Made by a program: the position numbers and the translations under genes. A stretch of 64,000 nt of DNA from Methylacidimicrobium fagopyrum (GTDB taxonomy: Bacteria; Verrucomicrobiota; Verrucomicrobiia; Limisphaerales; UBA11358): assembly GCA_026225255.1 (NCBI GenBank), contig JAMFSJ010000074.1, positions 1 through 64,000 of the forward strand, written 5' to 3'. Positions within the stretch are counted from its first letter, which is position 1, and every line of letters starts with the position of its first letter. Shown in pieces: positions 26,550-35,334 of this stretch. The notes under the pieces are model-generated. The model did no database searches, was not told the DNA's origin, and saw only the letters and a program-made list of their open reading frames with translations.

Positions 26550-26693
26550 TAGCCACAGATGAAACCCAGATGAAACACAGATTTTGATTTACGCTTACCA
26601 TGATGTCCTGAAAACGGATTGTCCGACCAATTCGATGTTATAAAAATTGGTCTTTGGTTTTATCTGTGTTTAATCTGGGCTCATCTGTGGCTA
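26550..26693. repeat. Inverted-repeat element carrying a tRNA-half-like core
   Basis: Arms of about 36 bp (26550-26585 and 26658-26693), built of ACAGATG-type words, flank a 70-bp core. Within the core, 26608-26630 matches the 5048-5069 part of the tRNA-half element in the rtcB operon, with one indel and a few mismatches. No ORF lies inside. Confidence 0.6.
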
Positions 26694-26703
26694 AACTACC
26701 GGT

Positions 26704-27117
26704 ATGAATTACTGGCTCGCAAAATCGGAACCTGAAACTTACGCCTGGGCGCAATTGGTTAAGGACGGCAAGACGGCATGGACAGGCGTCCGCAATTTTC
26801 AAGCGCGCAATAACCTGCGGGCGATGAAAAAAGGTGACTTGGTTTTCTTTTATCACAGCGTCAGTGAAAAACAAATCGTCGGCCTCGCCAAGGTGGCGAA
26901 GGAATTTTATCCCGATGCGACCGCCGAGGAAGGAGATTGGTCCTGCGTGGATTTGGCACCGGTGAAAGCATTGATCAAACCGGTGACGCTGGAAACCATC
27001 AAGATGGATAAATTGTTGCAAGACATGCCGCTGGTGAAACAGTCGCGGCTCTCCGTAACGCCGCTGACGAAAGAGCAGTTTGACCGAGTGCTGGCATTGT
27101 CCACGACCAAGATTTAG
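26704..27117 (+). CDS. EVE domain protein
   Basis: 137 residues, an almost complete EVE domain: MNYWLAKSEPETYAW at the start, TWTGVRNFQARNNLR-like core, KKGDLVFFYHS and WSCVDLAPV. EVE domains belong to the PUA-like fold and bind modified bases or RNA; human THYN1 is related. Stand-alone bacterial forms have no settled function. Confidence 0.93.
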   Translation: MNYWLAKSEPETYAWAQLVKDGKTAWTGVRNFQARNNLRAMKKGDLVFFYHSVSEKQIVGLAKVAKEFYPDATAEEGDWSCVDLAPVKALIKPVTLETIKMDKLLQDMPLVKQSRLSVTPLTKEQFDRVLALSTTKI

Positions 27118-27283
27118 GGAATAATTCCAGTTTTTTTGGTCTTGAAGATTTTAGAAAATGTCCGCCTCACAACGTAAATTTCGTCCAAGCAACGGGTTGT
27201 GAAAAGTTTTAAAAGCATTGATAAATAAGGGCTTTTTGTTACTATTTTTAAGATTCTTTTCTCATATAAAAATAAACTCGTTT

Positions 27284-28321
27284 ATGAAAAAAATAACGTT
27301 TCTTCGATTTGGAACAGTTTTAACGTTGCTTGCCAGCATCACTCCAGTTTCGGCGCAAACCATGTTTGCGGACACTGCGACGGCCATTTATGAATATCAA
27401 AACGGAGTAAAAACCACTTTCGCATCCGGCTTGAGCGGCTTGGCATTCATGAATTTTGATCCGACCGGTGATTTGTTTGCGATCAGTGGCAGCAGTATCC
27501 TTGAATTTGCCAATACCGGTGGCGTTTTGAGTTCCACTCCAACCACCGTAGTCACGGGCTTGCAGTATTATAATACCGGCAACCAATATACCAGTTACCC
27601 TGACAGCATGGCTTTTGATTCGGCGGGGAATATGTATGTGAATGATTCCGGTAGCACGGCCAATCCTTTGCCTCCGGGCGGTTCGGCCCGCAACTCCGCC
27701 AAGACTTATCGATTCACTTATAATAGCGGGACGGGAACTTTTAATCAGTCAACGATCTCTTTAGCCAACGTTTACCAGGGAACCGAGATCGCCCCGCTCG
27801 GTCAAATCACTTATAATAATGGCCGTTTATATTCGCCGCAAAATTATGGCGGCGGCGTGCAGATATTTTCCACGGGATCGGTAACCAATAACATGATTGT
27901 GGCTGCTAATGGCGCGAATGCTAATAAGACCGCCGGTGGCGAAGGTTCGGCGGTGGATAGCCTTGGCAATATCTATGTTTCCATTTACGCCGCTAATAAT
28001 ATGGGTGGCGCAATCATGGAAATTCCGGCGGGCGCGGATCAAAATACCGTGCCGACAACTTTTGCGACGGGACTGAGTTACGTCCGCGCCTTGGCCTTTG
28101 ATACGAATGGCGATCTGGTCGCTACGGGCTTAAATAGCATTATCGTTTATACGAACTTCAACGGCACTTTGAGTTCGACTCCCACGGTGACCACCTTATC
28201 AGGGGTCGAAGCACTGGCGTTTCAACCGGTGTTGACGCCCGTTCCCGAGCCGGTGACTTGGGCATTAGTGAGTGCGGGAGGATTGGCCTTGCTCGCTGGT
28301 CGGCGCCCTAAAAAAGCCTGA
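27284..28321 (+). CDS. PEP-CTERM surface protein, NHL/SMP-30-like propeller
   Basis: 345 residues from the ATG at 27284 (signal peptide ending VSAQ). Repeats of the type LAFDTNGDLVATG suggest a beta-propeller. The C-terminus has the sorting signal VPEPVTWALV, a hydrophobic helix and a basic RRPKKA end. Such proteins are cut and anchored by an exosortase (EpsH/XrtA); none lies in this window. Confidence 0.9.
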   Translation: MKKITFLRFGTVLTLLASITPVSAQTMFADTATAIYEYQNGVKTTFASGLSGLAFMNFDPTGDLFAISGSSILEFANTGGVLSSTPTTVVTGLQYYNTGNQYTSYPDSMAFDSAGNMYVNDSGSTANPLPPGGSARNSAKTYRFTYNSGTGTFNQSTISLANVYQGTEIAPLGQITYNNGRLYSPQNYGGGVQIFSTGSVTNNMIVAANGANANKTAGGEGSAVDSLGNIYVSIYAANNMGGAIMEIPAGADQNTVPTTFATGLSYVRALAFDTNGDLVATGLNSIIVYTNFNGTLSSTPTVTTLSGVEALAFQPVLTPVPEPVTWALVSAGGLALLAGRRPKKA

Positions 28322-28464
28322 TCTGCCAAAGGTTTGGCGGGTTTGCCAGTTGGGGAAAAACAGCGTAAGCAACGTCGGCTCAATTTTTTGCCGATCCGGG
28401 TGGCCCTTTGAAACTGCTCGCCAAACGTCCGGTTTCTGCTATTTTGTCCGTCGGAAAAAATATC

Positions 28465-29343
28465 ATGTTCACTGGAACTTATACCGCAATCGTCACGCCG
28501 TTTCGCGGCGGTCAACTGGATGAAGCCGCGCTCGAACGCCTGATCAAATTGCAGATCAAGGGCGGCGTGGATGGCATCGTGCCGGTCGGCACCACGGGCG
28601 AATCGCCCACGGTGGACATGGCCGAGCACATCAAAATCATCGCCCTCTCAGTGAAATTTGCGGCGGGCAAACTCAAAGTGCTCGCGGGCACGGGCGGCAA
28701 TTCTACGGCGGAAGCCATTCACCTGACGCAGGAAGCCGAGAAGGCGGGCGCGGATGGTTCGCTGCAAGTCGCGCCGTATTACAACAAGCCGACGCAGGAA
28801 GGGCTGTATCAACATTTCAAAGCCATTTCCAAAGCGACGAAATTGCCGATCATTTTGTATAGCATTCCCGGCCGTTGCGGCATCGAGATCGCCGTGGAAA
28901 CGGTGAAACGGCTCGCGGCGGATTGCAAAAATATCATCGGCATCAAAGAAGCCGGTGGCAGCTGTGATCGCGTATCGCAATTGCGCGCGGTGCTCGGGCC
29001 GAAATTTGAGATTTTGTCGGGCGACGATTCGTTGACGCTGCCGTTCATGGCCGTCGGTGCGAATGGCGTCATCAGCGTCGCGTCCAACGTGATTCCCAAA
29101 GAAGTTTCGCAGATGGTGCATGCCTTCGCGCGCGGCGATGCCAAAAAAGCGGCAACCTTGCACGCCCGGTATTATCCGTTGTTCAAAGATTTATTCATCG
29201 AAACGAATCCGACGCCGGTGAAAGCCGCGCTCGCGATGATGAAAGTCATTGAGGAAGAATATCGTCTGCCGCTCGTGCCGATGAATCCGAAGCATTGGGA
29301 TGTCCTGCGCACGACACTCAAACGCTGCGACGTGTTGGAATAA
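28465..29343 (+). CDS. dapA: 4-hydroxy-tetrahydrodipicolinate synthase
   Basis: 292 residues from the ATG at 28465, which leads straight into FTGTYTAIVTPF. GTTGESPT, YYNKPTQEGLYQHF, LYSIPGRCG (catalytic Tyr region) and GIKEAGG (Schiff-base Lys) are all present. It condenses pyruvate with aspartate semialdehyde, the first step towards lysine and meso-DAP for peptidoglycan. It is followed by dapB. Confidence 0.95.
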   Translation: MFTGTYTAIVTPFRGGQLDEAALERLIKLQIKGGVDGIVPVGTTGESPTVDMAEHIKIIALSVKFAAGKLKVLAGTGGNSTAEAIHLTQEAEKAGADGSLQVAPYYNKPTQEGLYQHFKAISKATKLPIILYSIPGRCGIEIAVETVKRLAADCKNIIGIKEAGGSCDRVSQLRAVLGPKFEILSGDDSLTLPFMAVGANGVISVASNVIPKEVSQMVHAFARGDAKKAATLHARYYPLFKDLFIETNPTPVKAALAMMKVIEEEYRLPLVPMNPKHWDVLRTTLKRCDVLE

Positions 29344-29351
29344 GTTTTTTT

Positions 29352-29420
29352 GCCACAGAGGCACAGAGAGCACAGAGCTAAGCGTTTTCTGAAACTCTGT
29401 GTTCTCTGTGTCTCTGTGGC
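29352..29420. repeat. Inverted repeat between dapA and dapB
   Basis: A 26-bp arm of CACAGAG words (29352-29377) pairs with its near-complement (29395-29420) over a 17-nt loop. It is a large hairpin in the dapA-dapB transcript and belongs to a family of simple-word intergenic repeats seen elsewhere in the window. Confidence 0.75.
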
Positions 29421-29429
29421 TGATTAAAA

Positions 29430-30164
29430 ATGGCAAAAATCATTATCATTGGCGCAAAAGGCCGCATGGGGCAGGCACTCGTTTCCTGCGCGAAAAACTT
29501 TCGTGAACTGGAAGTAGTCGCACAAATCGGTCGTGGCGATGATTTGGCTGCGGTCATCGGTCAGTGCGACGTGGTGATTGATTTCAGTCTGCATTCCGTC
29601 ACGCCCGGCATCGTCGAACTTTGCGTCCAACATAAAAAAGCCATCGTCATTGGCACCACGGGATTTTCCGATACCGAAAAAACGGCCATTGTAAATCAAC
29701 AATCGGCAATTCCCATCGTTCTCGCGACAAACTTTTCTACCGGCGTCAACACGTTGTTCTGGCTCACGCGCAAAGCGGCAGAGATTTTGGGCACTGACTT
29801 CGATCTCGAAGTCGTTGAGATGCATCATCGCCTGAAAAAAGACGCACCCAGCGGCACGGCGACGACATTGCTGGAAATTTTAGGCGATGTCCGTCAGGTG
29901 CAGTTGCAAGAAGCGTTGCGCCACGGACGCAAAGGAATTGTCGGCGCCCGCACGCGTGACGAGATCGGCATTCATGCCATCCGCGGCGGCGATGTTGTTG
30001 GCGATCACACCGTCATTTTTGCGAACGTCGGCGAACGTGTCGAACTCACGCATAAAGCTTCCAGCCGCGACACGTTTGCGAATGGCGCGTTGCGCGCCGC
30101 GTCATGGCTCGCGAATCAAAAGCCTGGCATCTATGACATGCAGGACGTGCTTGGTTTGAAATGA
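29430..30164 (+). CDS. dapB: 4-hydroxy-tetrahydrodipicolinate reductase
   Basis: 244 residues. NAD(P) loop IIIGAKGRMGQAL, DVVIDFSLHSVTPG, the catalytic EVVEMHHRLKKDAPSGTA motif and GIHAIRGGDVVGDHTV are present. It makes tetrahydrodipicolinate, downstream of DapA. Its stop overlaps the folK start (ATGA). Confidence 0.95.
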   Translation: MAKIIIIGAKGRMGQALVSCAKNFRELEVVAQIGRGDDLAAVIGQCDVVIDFSLHSVTPGIVELCVQHKKAIVIGTTGFSDTEKTAIVNQQSAIPIVLATNFSTGVNTLFWLTRKAAEILGTDFDLEVVEMHHRLKKDAPSGTATTLLEILGDVRQVQLQEALRHGRKGIVGARTRDEIGIHAIRGGDVVGDHTVIFANVGERVELTHKASSRDTFANGALRAASWLANQKPGIYDMQDVLGLK

Positions 30165-30700
30165 ATTCGGAATTCGGAATTCAGAATTCAGAAGCTAAAA
30201 AATTTGCCTTCGTCGCGCTTGGGTCAAATCTGGGTGATTCGCAAAAAGTTATTTCAGAGGCGATGATTCGGTTGCAGGATTTTTCCGATTCGCCGATCTT
30301 AAAATCTTCCTTGTGGGAAACGGCGCCGGTGGATTGTCCGCCCGGTTCGCCGAAGTTTGTTAATGCCATCGTCGGTTTAATACCTCAGGAAAATGAAACG
30401 CCGGAATCATTGCTGGCCAAACTTCAAGCGTTGGAAAAAGAATTCGGGCGCTTGCCAAAAAAAGTTTTGAATGAGGCGCGTCCATTGGACTTGGATTTGA
30501 TCGCGTTCGGAAACGAAACCCGGCATTCCGCAGAATTAATTTTGCCGCATCCGCGTGCCCACGCGCGGCGGTTTGTGCTGCAACCATTGAGTGAAATTGT
30601 GCCCGAACTGATTTTTCCGGGGCAGGGGAAGTCGGTGCTGCAATTGCTTGCCAGACTTCCGGCGGATGAAATAACGAGGCTCGGAGCGCCGATCTCCTGA
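30161..30700 (+). CDS. folK: HPPK, 2-amino-4-hydroxy-6-hydroxymethyldihydropteridine diphosphokinase
   Basis: 179 residues. FVALGSNLGD, the APVDCPPGSPKFVNAIV substrate region and RPLDLDLIAFG (metal-binding DxD) identify HPPK, which pyrophosphorylates the folate pterin. The first 13 residues come from an AATTC-rich simple repeat (GAATTCGGAATTC type) and are not part of the conserved fold. Translation is likely coupled to dapB. Confidence 0.92.
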   Translation: MNSEFGIQNSEAKKFAFVALGSNLGDSQKVISEAMIRLQDFSDSPILKSSLWETAPVDCPPGSPKFVNAIVGLIPQENETPESLLAKLQALEKEFGRLPKKVLNEARPLDLDLIAFGNETRHSAELILPHPRAHARRFVLQPLSEIVPELIFPGQGKSVLQLLARLPADEITRLGAPIS

Positions 30701-30705
30701 TCGGC
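30688..30705. terminator. Hairpin overlapping the folK stop
   Basis: GCCGATC (30688-30694) pairs with GATCGGC (30699-30705) over TCCT. The folK stop lies inside it. A GTTTTG-type tract follows. It may serve folK on one side and the convergent dgt on the other. Confidence 0.55.
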
Positions 30706-30760
30706 TCGGCGATGTTTTGTCAGTCAACCGACTCGCCGATCACACGATCGGAGTTCTGCA

Positions 30761-31918
30761 TCAAAGCTTGAACGTCTCGCCAAAAATGCGCTGATATTCC
30801 AACATCACATAACGATCCGTCATGCCAGCGATGTAATCGCACACCGCCCGGTGCAGGCCGATTTTCTTGACGCGTTTTTGCGCGCTGGCACCGATCTCTT
30901 TTGGGTGGGTGAGAAAATATTTGAACAGTTCGCCCAGCATCCGCACGGCGCGCAAATTCGGTTCGTGCACCACGGGATTATAATACAAATTTTTGTAGAG
31001 ATATTTGCGCAGCTCTTGATTCAATTCGCGGCGCACCGGGCTGTAGGCGATGAGCGCTTTGGCCTGAAGGCGCACATCATCGGCGGATTGCACCCCCGCT
31101 TTGGCGATGAGCCGTTCGCTATTTTCGACCACGTCGTGGATCTGCATGTCAATAATCGTGCGGATGGTGAAGTAGCGACGGCTTTCGTCAGGCAACGTGC
31201 CGAATTCCTTTTTAACCAACTTCGCGGCGTGCGCCCAGACGCGGACGTTGGCCGTGAGTTTTTTTTCGGACAATAAATTAGAATCGAGGCCGTCGTCTAA
31301 ATCGTGGCTGTAATAAGTGATTTCGTCCGCGAGATTGGCGATCTGCGCTTCTAGCGAAGAATTTTTCGCGTTGAAATCTTTGCGTTTGCTTGGATGGTCG
31401 TAAGCTGTGTGATGTTTCGCCAAACCTTCGCGAACTTCCCACGAGAGATTCAGCCCGGAAAAAGTCGGATATTTTTGCTCGAGCTGTTCGACGATGCGCA
31501 GGCTGTGCGTATTGTGTTCAAAACCGCCGTGGCCTTTCATCAAACGCGCGAGGACGGTTTCGCCTTTGTGGCCGAACGGCGAATGGCCGAGGTCGTGCGC
31601 CAGGGCAATGGTTTCCGCCAGATCAGTATTGAGTTTGAGCGCACTGGCGATGTTGCGCGAAATGGCGGCCACTTCCATCGTGTGCGTGAGGCGCGTGCGC
31701 AGATGATCGCCGGTGCCGTTGAGGAAAACTTGGGTCTTATATTCAAGCCGGCGGAACGCGCGCGAATGAATGACGCGGTCGCGGTCGCGCTGATAATGCG
31801 TGCGCCATTCCGGCGGCGTTTCTTTGTAAGCGCGTCCGCGCGTGTCGCCGCTGAACTGCGCGTAAGGCGCGAGAATTTGTCGTTCGATCTGCTCTAATTC
31901 CTGACGTGTGCGAGGCAT
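30761..31918 (-). CDS. dgt: dGTPase-like HD-domain dNTP triphosphohydrolase
   Basis: 385 residues. The HD metal centre is seen as RLTHTMEVAAISR and ALAHDLGHSPFGHKGE, with GFEHNTHSLRIV and the later DEITYYSHDLDD completing it. It removes triphosphate from dNTPs. Family members differ in nucleotide preference, so the dGTP activity is assigned by homology only. Confidence 0.92.
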   Translation of the reverse strand: MPRTRQELEQIERQILAPYAQFSGDTRGRAYKETPPEWRTHYQRDRDRVIHSRAFRRLEYKTQVFLNGTGDHLRTRLTHTMEVAAISRNIASALKLNTDLAETIALAHDLGHSPFGHKGETVLARLMKGHGGFEHNTHSLRIVEQLEQKYPTFSGLNLSWEVREGLAKHHTAYDHPSKRKDFNAKNSSLEAQIANLADEITYYSHDLDDGLDSNLLSEKKLTANVRVWAHAAKLVKKEFGTLPDESRRYFTIRTIIDMQIHDVVENSERLIAKAGVQSADDVRLQAKALIAYSPVRRELNQELRKYLYKNLYYNPVVHEPNLRAVRMLGELFKYFLTHPKEIGASAQKRVKKIGLHRAVCDYIAGMTDRYVMLEYQRIFGETFKL

Positions 31919-31924
31919 AAAATT

Positions 31925-32344
31925 TTAGTTCGGATTATAACGGCCGCCGTAACCGGGTTGATAAAGCATGATCCCAGCACCGGCGGAATACATGAGTTCG
32001 AAATGTTTATCAATCGTGTAAATTCGGCACTTCGCCTTTACGGAAAGGCTGGCGATCAAAATATCATTCCACGGCGTGTGACAGCCTTTATCGCGCAGCC
32101 GCCACGCCAGATTTTTCGCCGAATCCCACGCCAAATCATGCATCGGAAAATACGGGATGCAGCTGAAATATTCCTCCAAGGCTTTGCGATCCTGCGGACG
32201 GGCACCGCCGAGAACTTCCAATTTTACCGGCCCGCACCACGCAGCTTCGTATTCTTCAAGAAGACTTTCGAGCGCGACTTTTACATCGAGCCGGCCATCA
32301 CGCCGTAGTGACTCGATCCAAACCGATGAATCTATCAGCACCAT
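31925..32344 (-). CDS. vapC: VapC-family PIN-domain toxin
   Basis: 139 residues. LIDSSVWIESLRR holds the first Asp (Asp5), VKLEVLGG an acidic Glu, and HTPWNDILIAS the next Asp; these form the PIN metal site. PIN toxins cleave RNA such as initiator tRNA. The antitoxin gene lies just upstream (6-bp gap), the standard VapBC order. It sits between dgt and the antitoxin. Confidence 0.9.
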   Translation of the reverse strand: MVLIDSSVWIESLRRDGRLDVKVALESLLEEYEAAWCGPVKLEVLGGARPQDRKALEEYFSCIPYFPMHDLAWDSAKNLAWRLRDKGCHTPWNDILIASLSVKAKCRIYTIDKHFELMYSAGAGIMLYQPGYGGRYNPN

Positions 32345-32350
32345 GTCAGC

Positions 32351-32554
32351 TCAAATATCACGGGTTTCAATTTCCTCGTTGGTGGCGGGATAATCAAACT
32401 TGCCTTCCCGCAACATCTGGCCGAAATCCTTCGCTTTTTTCCGGTTAATGAAATCCCGGACGACGAACGCCACCGCCGGACTATTCTTTTTATGGCCGGT
32501 GATCTTCAACAATTCATCCAATGTCTCTTCGTCGATTTCAACGGTCATTCTCAT
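32351..32554 (-). CDS. vapB: VapB-like antitoxin
   Basis: 67 residues. The N-terminus MRMTVEIDEETLDELL resembles a short ribbon-helix-helix DNA-binding domain of VapB_antitoxin type. The C-terminal tail (REGKFDYPATNEEIE) would wrap the PIN toxin. It precedes vapC in the same operon. The operator was not recognised. Confidence 0.85.
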   Translation of the reverse strand: MRMTVEIDEETLDELLKITGHKKNSPAVAFVVRDFINRKKAKDFGQMLREGKFDYPATNEEIETRDI

Positions 32555-32603
32555 TGGTCTAAAATGATTCTTTTTGCATCATTTGTCAACCGTGGAAGAA
32601 TCA

Positions 32604-34313
32604 TTAGTTTTTGAGCAACGCTTGCACGGAAATGCCGCGCAGGTCGAAAAGTCGGCGGATCGTGTCTTCGATCAGGTTGTTCGGGCAGCTCGCGCCGGCG
32701 GTGATGCCGACGGTGATCTTGCCGGACGGCAGCCAATCGCGCGTTTCGACTTCCATTTTTTTATGTTGGTCATAATGCACGATGAGTTGGCTGGACTGCA
32801 TCTTCGCAGCGTTCTTGATGAAAAAAGTTGGCAACACTTGCTCGCCCATTTCCGCAAGATGCGACGTGTTCGACGAATTGTAACCGCCCACGACGATCAA
32901 TAAATTCGGCGGTTCCTTGAGCATTTTTTGCAACGCATCCTGACGATCTTGTGTCGCGCCGCAAATTGTGTCGAAGAAACGAAAATGTTTTTCGACTTCG
33001 CCCGCACCGTGTTTCTTTTCCATCACGGCTTTGAAACGTCGCTGCACTTCTTCCGTTTCGCCGCGCAACATTGTCGTTTGATTTGCCACGCCGACCGCAC
33101 GCAAATGCAAATCGGGATCAAAACCTTCGGAGTGCGCGCCTTTGAATTTTTCGAGGAAATTATTTTTATCGCCGCCGTTCAAAATATAATCGCAGACGTA
33201 ATCCGTCTCCGCGAGATTGAACACCACGAGATAATGCCCGCTGCCGTAAGCGCGCGCTTGCGACGTGGTGGCTTTCGTTTCTTCGTGTTTCGCTTTCCCG
33301 TGTATAATGCTCGTGACGGATTCCTTCGAATATTGACGCACACGTTTCCAAACGCTCATCACGTCGCCGCATGTCGTATCCACGATCACGCAACCTTTGG
33401 CCTCAATTTTTTTGCGCGTGCCGACTTCCGTGCCGAACGCCGGAATGATGACCGCATCGCCGGATTGTAATTGTGAAAGCTCTTCATCCGACGGTTTCGG
33501 CGAAATGATTTGGATGCCGAGATTGCTGATCTGATCGTTGACTTCGGGATTATGAATAATTTCGCCCAGCAGATAAATCGGCGTGTTCGGCGCCACTTCG
33601 GCAAAATATTTTTTCGCCGCGTAAGCCAGGTCAATCGCCCGCTCGACGCCGTAGCAAAAACCAAATTCCTTCGCCAGCTTCACGGTCAAATCGCCCGACG
33701 AAAGCACGCCGCCGCCCGCGCGAATATTCTCCACGATCTCGCTGCGATAATGCGACAATACCTGCGCCTGCACCTGTTCCATGATATCCGGGCGCCGCAG
33801 GTTGATTTTTTTCTGCGCCGCCGGAACTTCCGCGGCTGGCACTTCGATCAATTGGGCCGCGATGACATGGGCGATTTCCAACAACGAATTGATTTCGGCC
33901 GCCGAATACTCATGTTCGCGCTGCGTGCCGATGCCGAGCGTGCCGATGATTTTATCCTGCTGTTTGATCGGCACACAGAGCGCGCCGCCGACGCCCGTCT
34001 GTTTCGCCGCGGGCTTGGCCACGCCGCTGGTGTCCGTCTGCAAATTACAAATCGTCACCGGCCGGTTTTCCGCGACGACTTGACCGGCGATGCCTTTGCC
34101 GACCGGAATCGTTTTAACCACCTCAAGGATTTGCGGCGGCAAGCCAACTTGCGCGACGAGTTGCAGTAATTGTTTTTCGCCGTCCAATTGGTGGACGGTG
34201 CCGGTCTCGGAAAAAAAATGTTTCAGCACCGCGCGCAGAACCTGTTCCAGAATGATTTCGCGGGCTTGGCCGCTTTTTTGCAGCAATGAGATGTGATGGA
34301 GCAATTCTTTCAT
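32604..34313 (-). CDS. ispH: GAF-IspH fusion, HMBDP reductase
   Basis: 569 residues. Residues about 20-155 form a GAF domain (LLQLVAQVGLPPQI, IPVGKGIAGQVVAENRPV, GALCVPI). Residues about 205-569 form an IspH domain with iron-sulphur cysteines Cys220 (FGFCYGVE), Cys315 (DTTCGD) and Cys451 (DTICGATQDRQ), plus GASCPNN. IspH makes IPP and DMAPP from HMBPP in the MEP pathway. Cysteine spacing is wider than in E. coli, as in the long plant/cyanobacterial form. An N-terminal GAF domain on IspH is unusual and suggests ligand or redox control. It may be coupled to a small ORF (ATGA) just upstream. Confidence 0.93.
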   Translation of the reverse strand: MKELLHHISLLQKSGQAREIILEQVLRAVLKHFFSETGTVHQLDGEKQLLQLVAQVGLPPQILEVVKTIPVGKGIAGQVVAENRPVTICNLQTDTSGVAKPAAKQTGVGGALCVPIKQQDKIIGTLGIGTQREHEYSAAEINSLLEIAHVIAAQLIEVPAAEVPAAQKKINLRRPDIMEQVQAQVLSHYRSEIVENIRAGGGVLSSGDLTVKLAKEFGFCYGVERAIDLAYAAKKYFAEVAPNTPIYLLGEIIHNPEVNDQISNLGIQIISPKPSDEELSQLQSGDAVIIPAFGTEVGTRKKIEAKGCVIVDTTCGDVMSVWKRVRQYSKESVTSIIHGKAKHEETKATTSQARAYGSGHYLVVFNLAETDYVCDYILNGGDKNNFLEKFKGAHSEGFDPDLHLRAVGVANQTTMLRGETEEVQRRFKAVMEKKHGAGEVEKHFRFFDTICGATQDRQDALQKMLKEPPNLLIVVGGYNSSNTSHLAEMGEQVLPTFFIKNAAKMQSSQLIVHYDQHKKMEVETRDWLPSGKITVGITAGASCPNNLIEDTIRRLFDLRGISVQALLKN

Positions 34314-34447
34314 GAAATTATTTTTACGGCGCGAAAACCAAGCGACGTATCACCAAAATAGTCATTATTCACCGAAGCGTCGAGTTGAAAAGCGGGGCGG
34401 AAGAATTGGCAATCACGATTGACGGAGGCGTCGGCAAAGTGTTCCAT
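34310..34447 (-). CDS. Possible small ORF coupled to GAF-ispH
   Basis: A 45-residue frame starts with MEHFADASVNRDCQFFRP and ends with YFGDTSLGFRAVKIIS. Its TGA overlaps the ispH ATG (ATGA). The LGFRAVK end recalls the last strand of formylglycine-generating-enzyme (SUMF1-like) domains, so it may be a leftover gene tail. There is no SD site. Weak call. Confidence 0.3.
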   Translation of the reverse strand: MEHFADASVNRDCQFFRPAFQLDASVNNDYFGDTSLGFRAVKIIS

Positions 34448-34536
34448 AGCGTGGGCGATTTGGGGTGTTAACGCGCTTCTGGAAAACGGTTAATTTTCTT
34501 TTGGCAAAGTCTCCGAACGATCCGCAGTGTTCCGAT

Positions 34537-35220
34537 ATGCAAAATAAATATTTATTACTTTCATGCCTCGGCGTCCTCCTGTTTTGCGGTTGCGACAAAC
34601 AGGCGAAGCTTAACAGTGAAAAGATTCAGACGTTGTCGCAGAAGATCGCGGAATTGGAACAGATGCAGGCCAAGCAGATGGCTGTGATTCAATCCGAGCT
34701 GACCTCGCTCGCGCCGATGATGGACAAGGTGAACAACACTTACTTTGAAAAAAATCGTGACGACGCGCTCTTTTTTCACACCAACACGCTGTATCTGTTG
34801 TTGACCGTGGGCAAACAGATTTCGGCGCAACTGGGCGTGGCCGATACGGAACGGCAGGTGCAAAATTCGCTCACCTATAGTTATCACACCAATCAATTGA
34901 CCACCTTGTATCTTTGCACCGCGCAGGTTGAGGACGCGATGAACAGTCAGCAAAGTCAGATCCAAGCGGCGATGACCGCGCAGGAAAGTCGGATCGAGGA
35001 AAATATCAATACTCAAACCAAGCAGTCCAACGCGACCTTGCGTGATGCGTTGGTGCAACAGATAAAACTTTCGGCGGCACCGGCGGCGGATGAAATCGCC
35101 AGACAGACGAAAATAGCGGCGGACGTGGCGCAACTCCAACGTGATTTGGCGGCGATCAAAGTCAAATTGGATGCCCTCGCGGCTCCGCCAGTCGTCGTTC
35201 CACCCGTCGCCCGCCCTTGA
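34537..35220 (+). CDS. Coiled-coil lipoprotein of unknown function
   Basis: 227 residues from the ATG at 34537. Signal peptide with lipobox LFCGC, then a long helical region with heptad-like repeats (LSQKIAELEQMQAKQM and IARQTKIAADVAQLQRDL) and a Pro/Val-rich end. No known domain. It may be a periplasmic coiled-coil anchored to a membrane. It precedes the amidase gene on the same strand. Confidence 0.7.
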   Translation: MQNKYLLLSCLGVLLFCGCDKQAKLNSEKIQTLSQKIAELEQMQAKQMAVIQSELTSLAPMMDKVNNTYFEKNRDDALFFHTNTLYLLLTVGKQISAQLGVADTERQVQNSLTYSYHTNQLTTLYLCTAQVEDAMNSQQSQIQAAMTAQESRIEENINTQTKQSNATLRDALVQQIKLSAAPAADEIARQTKIAADVAQLQRDLAAIKVKLDALAAPPVVVPPVARP

Positions 35221-35334
35221 TTACTTGCCAATGCACCTTTGCCTTGAATCCAGTCCGGCGCACGGGCAATCTGCGCCGATGAATTCATGCCACTTCTGTT
35301 ACTGCCGATGGGCAAGTGGTTTGCGATTTAAATT

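Noticed and set aside
29352-29420. Riboswitch controlling dapB
   Set aside because: The hairpin is made of simple repeated words and lacks lysine-riboswitch motifs.
34321-34536. Promoter for the coiled-coil lipoprotein gene
   Set aside because: No convincing -35/-10 pair could be placed by eye.
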